A stretch of DNA of 8,491 nt, from NCBI GenBank assembly GCA_964353455.1, contig CAYGWP010000300.1:1-8491 (forward strand). Reading direction: 5' to 3'. The notes beneath the pieces were generated by a model. It was not told the origin of the DNA. It was given only the letters and a program-made list of their open reading frames with translations, and did not search any database. The number at the start of each line of letters is the position of its first letter. Positions within the stretch are counted from its first letter, which is position 1. This DNA comes from CAYGWP01 sp964353455 (lineage in GTDB: Bacteria > Planctomycetota > Phycisphaerae > FEN-1346). Shown here one piece after another: positions 6,999 to 8,491 of this stretch. Position numbers and translations under genes: made by a program.

Positions 6999-7182
6999 GA
7001 CGTGAGGCATGGGCGGCGCAGGGCTGGTCATCCTTGCCGATCCCTGGTCCGCGCGCACCCATGCGGCCAACGTGAAACTGAACGTCGCTCTGATCGGCGT
7101 GGGCGGACGCGGCAAGTGGTACGTGGACGTCATGCCCAGCGCGCTGCTTACGTGTGAGCGGCGGAAGGGCTGGGAACTGTAG
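6995..7182 (+). pseudogene. Collapsed Gfo/Idh/MocA-family oxidoreductase gene
   Basis: An open frame from ATG 7009 to TAG 7180-7182 encodes 57 residues. Its middle, KLNVALIGVGGRGKWYVDV, is the N-terminal NAD(P)-binding Rossmann strand and glycine loop of Gfo/Idh/MocA oxidoreductases, normally 350-450 residues long. Right after VMP the frame jumps to a short tail, ERRKGWEL, that resembles the C-terminal end of such proteins, so nearly the whole catalytic body seems deleted in frame. Upstream, ATG at 6995 overlaps the lyase stop as ATGA and reads MRREAWAA in another frame, which joins the 7009 frame only through a one-base shift. Together these look like a Tat-type leader (RR, then AGLVILADPWSARTHAA). 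The ancestral gene was thus probably coupled to the lyase and oxidised a released sugar. A short expressed peptide from 7009 cannot be excluded, but the ribosome binding site there is poor (GAGG 1 nt from ATG). Confidence 0.65.
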
Positions 7183-7196
7183 CGTCCCGAGAGGAG

Positions 7197-7202
7197 AAGG
7201 AG
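7197..7202 (+). promoter_or_regulatory. Ribosome binding site of the SBBP gene
   Basis: AAGGAG lies 6 nt before ATG at 7209, which selects that start over the in-frame ATG at 7215, where the spacing would be 12 nt. Confidence 0.75.
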
Positions 7203-7208
7203 ATCGCC

Positions 7209-8491
7209 ATGGGAATGCTCAAGACTCTCTCGATGGTCGTAGCGCTGATGGCAACAACGGTGGCGTTGGCCGCGGAAGGGCGGTTCAAGATCGCCTACGC
7301 GACCTACCTGGGCGGCAAACACTATGAGGAAGCGCGCGAGATCATCGTGTACCCTGATGGCTCGGTGCTCGTCGGCGTGCACGTCTGCTCCAGTGGCCTG
7401 CCAACCACTCCCGGCTGCTTTCAGCCCAACTACGCGGGGGATGCCCCGACTGCCGGGTTCGACGGCATCGTCGGCGGAGACTTGTATCTGGCCCGCCTGA
7501 GCGCCGACGGCGGGAAGATTCTGGCGGCCACCTACTTCGGCGGCTCAAAACAGGAACGAAGCGTGTACGGCATGGAACTCGACAGCAAAGGCAATATCGT
7601 GATCGCGTGCCTGAGCCGCTCTGCGGACGCTCCGACCACGCCCGGCTGCTTTCAGAAGAAGTTTGGCGGCGCGGTGGACATGCTCGTGGCGAAGATCTCG
7701 CCCGACCTCACCAATCTGATCTGGTGTACCTATGTCGGCGGCTCTGCCAACGAGTCCCCGCGCGGGGGGCTAGCCATGGACAAGGACGATAGCGTGGTTG
7801 TGGTGGGCACCTCGCCCTCGCCCGACTTCCCGACCACCCCGGGCGTCGTGCAGCCCAGTCTCAAGGGGCCGAGAGACTCGGCCATCGTGAAACTGAAGCC
7901 CGACGGCTCCGGGCTGGTCTTCGGAACGTTCCTCGGGGGGACGGGCGAGGACGACGCCATTATGGGCGCAAGGTTGGATGCGGCCGGCAACATCTATGTC
8001 GCCGGCCACACTAAGTCGGCGGATTTCCCCGTGACCGCCGGCGCGCCGCAGCCCAATCTGGGCGGCCAGTCGGACTGCTACCTGGCGAAACTCTCAAACG
8101 ACGGAAGCCGTATCCTCTACGCCACCTACCTGGGAGGCAAGGGCAACGAGTTCGCCGAGCACCGGCCCTGGCTGACGCCGGACGGATGCTTCATTCTGGT
8201 CGGCGTTACCCAATCGGCGGATTTCCCGACCACCGAAGGCGTCTTTCAACGCGAACCGAAGGGCACGGGTGACGGATTCGTGACCAAACTCTCCGCCGAT
8301 GGCAAGCGGTTCGTCTTCTCCACCCGCGTAGGCGGAACGGGCGGCGAGAACCTGCTGATGCCGACCGTGGACAAGGAGGGCAATATCTGGATCGTGGGAA
8401 GCACCAGTTCGCGCGATTTCCCGGTCACTCCCGACGCCCTTCAGCCGACGTTTGGCGGCGGACAGCAAGACGGCCTGCTGGCCGAGTTCAG
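7209..8491 (+). CDS. Secreted SBBP-repeat beta-propeller protein (3' partial)
   Basis: The frame is open from ATG 7209 to the right edge, with 427 residues visible and no stop. Residues 1-21 are a signal peptide (MGMLKTLSMVVALMATTVALA). The rest is a tandem array of SBBP (seven-bladed beta-propeller-type) repeats: each begins with a YLGG-like motif (GG at 35, 111, 177, 243, 309, 375), followed by a D..GN-type strand, an ADFPTTPG.FQ-like turn and a D.....KL strand. Repeats two to five are exactly 66 residues from motif to motif. The first is 76, apparently through an insertion near residues 78-90. Six repeats have begun before the edge. Proteins with these repeats in Planctomycetota and other bacteria are extracellular or cell-surface, often very long with C-terminal sorting domains. 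The ligand and role are unknown. Its own ribosome binding site and the unrelated architecture suggest it need not share function with the lyase locus. Confidence 0.88.
   Translation, partial: MGMLKTLSMVVALMATTVALAAEGRFKIAYATYLGGKHYEEAREIIVYPDGSVLVGVHVCSSGLPTTPGCFQPNYAGDAPTAGFDGIVGGDLYLARLSADGGKILAATYFGGSKQERSVYGMELDSKGNIVIACLSRSADAPTTPGCFQKKFGGAVDMLVAKISPDLTNLIWCTYVGGSANESPRGGLAMDKDDSVVVVGTSPSPDFPTTPGVVQPSLKGPRDSAIVKLKPDGSGLVFGTFLGGTGEDDAIMGARLDAAGNIYVAGHTKSADFPVTAGAPQPNLGGQSDCYLAKLSNDGSRILYATYLGGKGNEFAEHRPWLTPDGCFILVGVTQSADFPTTEGVFQREPKGTGDGFVTKLSADGKRFVFSTRVGGTGGENLLMPTVDKEGNIWIVGSTSSRDFPVTPDALQPTFGGGQQDGLLAEF
7311..8491 (+). repeat. 198-bp-period coding repeat of SBBP blades
   Basis: Glycine-glycine codon pairs recur at 7311, 7539, 7737, 7935, 8133 and 8331; the last four intervals are exactly 198 bp and the first is 228 bp. 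The DNA copies have diverged considerably, so this is a protein-level repeat rather than a recent tandem duplication. Confidence 0.8.

Noticed and set aside
5517..7382. Open frame of 621 codons on the minus strand opposite the lyase and its downstream region
   Set aside because: It crosses the lyase, the oxidoreductase remnant and the start of the SBBP gene in antisense, has no recognisable motif, and is low-complexity in codon shadow style.

Overview
The window is GC-rich and looks like bacterial DNA from the Planctomycetota or a related PVC lineage (Lentisphaerota, Kiritimatiellota), or possibly Armatimonadota. This is inferred from gene content, not from a marker gene. The content is large secreted glycan-active proteins, a parallel beta-helix protein, a GH42-like protein, a heparinase II/III-like lyase, a Gfo/Idh/MocA remnant and an SBBP beta-propeller protein. 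No rRNA, tRNA, CRISPR array, transposase or SusC/SusD pair was seen.

Layout. Positions 1-1079 (+) hold the C-terminal part of a beta-helix protein that ends in a poly-Pro linker and a beta-sandwich-like domain. Positions 1077-1218, between convergent genes, form a long nested palindrome with two clean hairpins. Positions 1245-4088 (-) encode a secreted GH42-like protein with a beta-galactosidase trimerisation (GATase-like) domain. A short divergent intergenic region (4089-4199) separates it from 4200-6998 (+), a secreted heparinase II/III-like lyase with an N-terminal beta-sandwich module and a poly-Pro linker. An imperfect inverted repeat lies in frame inside that lyase (6528-6590). Positions 6995-7182 carry a collapsed Gfo/Idh/MocA oxidoreductase gene. 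Positions 7209-8491 (+) begin a secreted SBBP beta-propeller protein that runs off the right edge.

Working together (inference): the three large proteins look like a set for degrading a complex, probably acidic, polysaccharide outside the cytoplasm. The lyase would cleave uronic-acid linkages, the beta-helix protein may bind or cut polysaccharide, and the GH42-like protein would act on released saccharides. The Gfo/Idh/MocA remnant fits former sugar oxidation at the same locus. The propeller protein is probably an unrelated surface or adhesion-type protein. No wholly new system is evident. The most notable items are the palindromic repeats, one of them inside a coding sequence, and the collapsed oxidoreductase gene.
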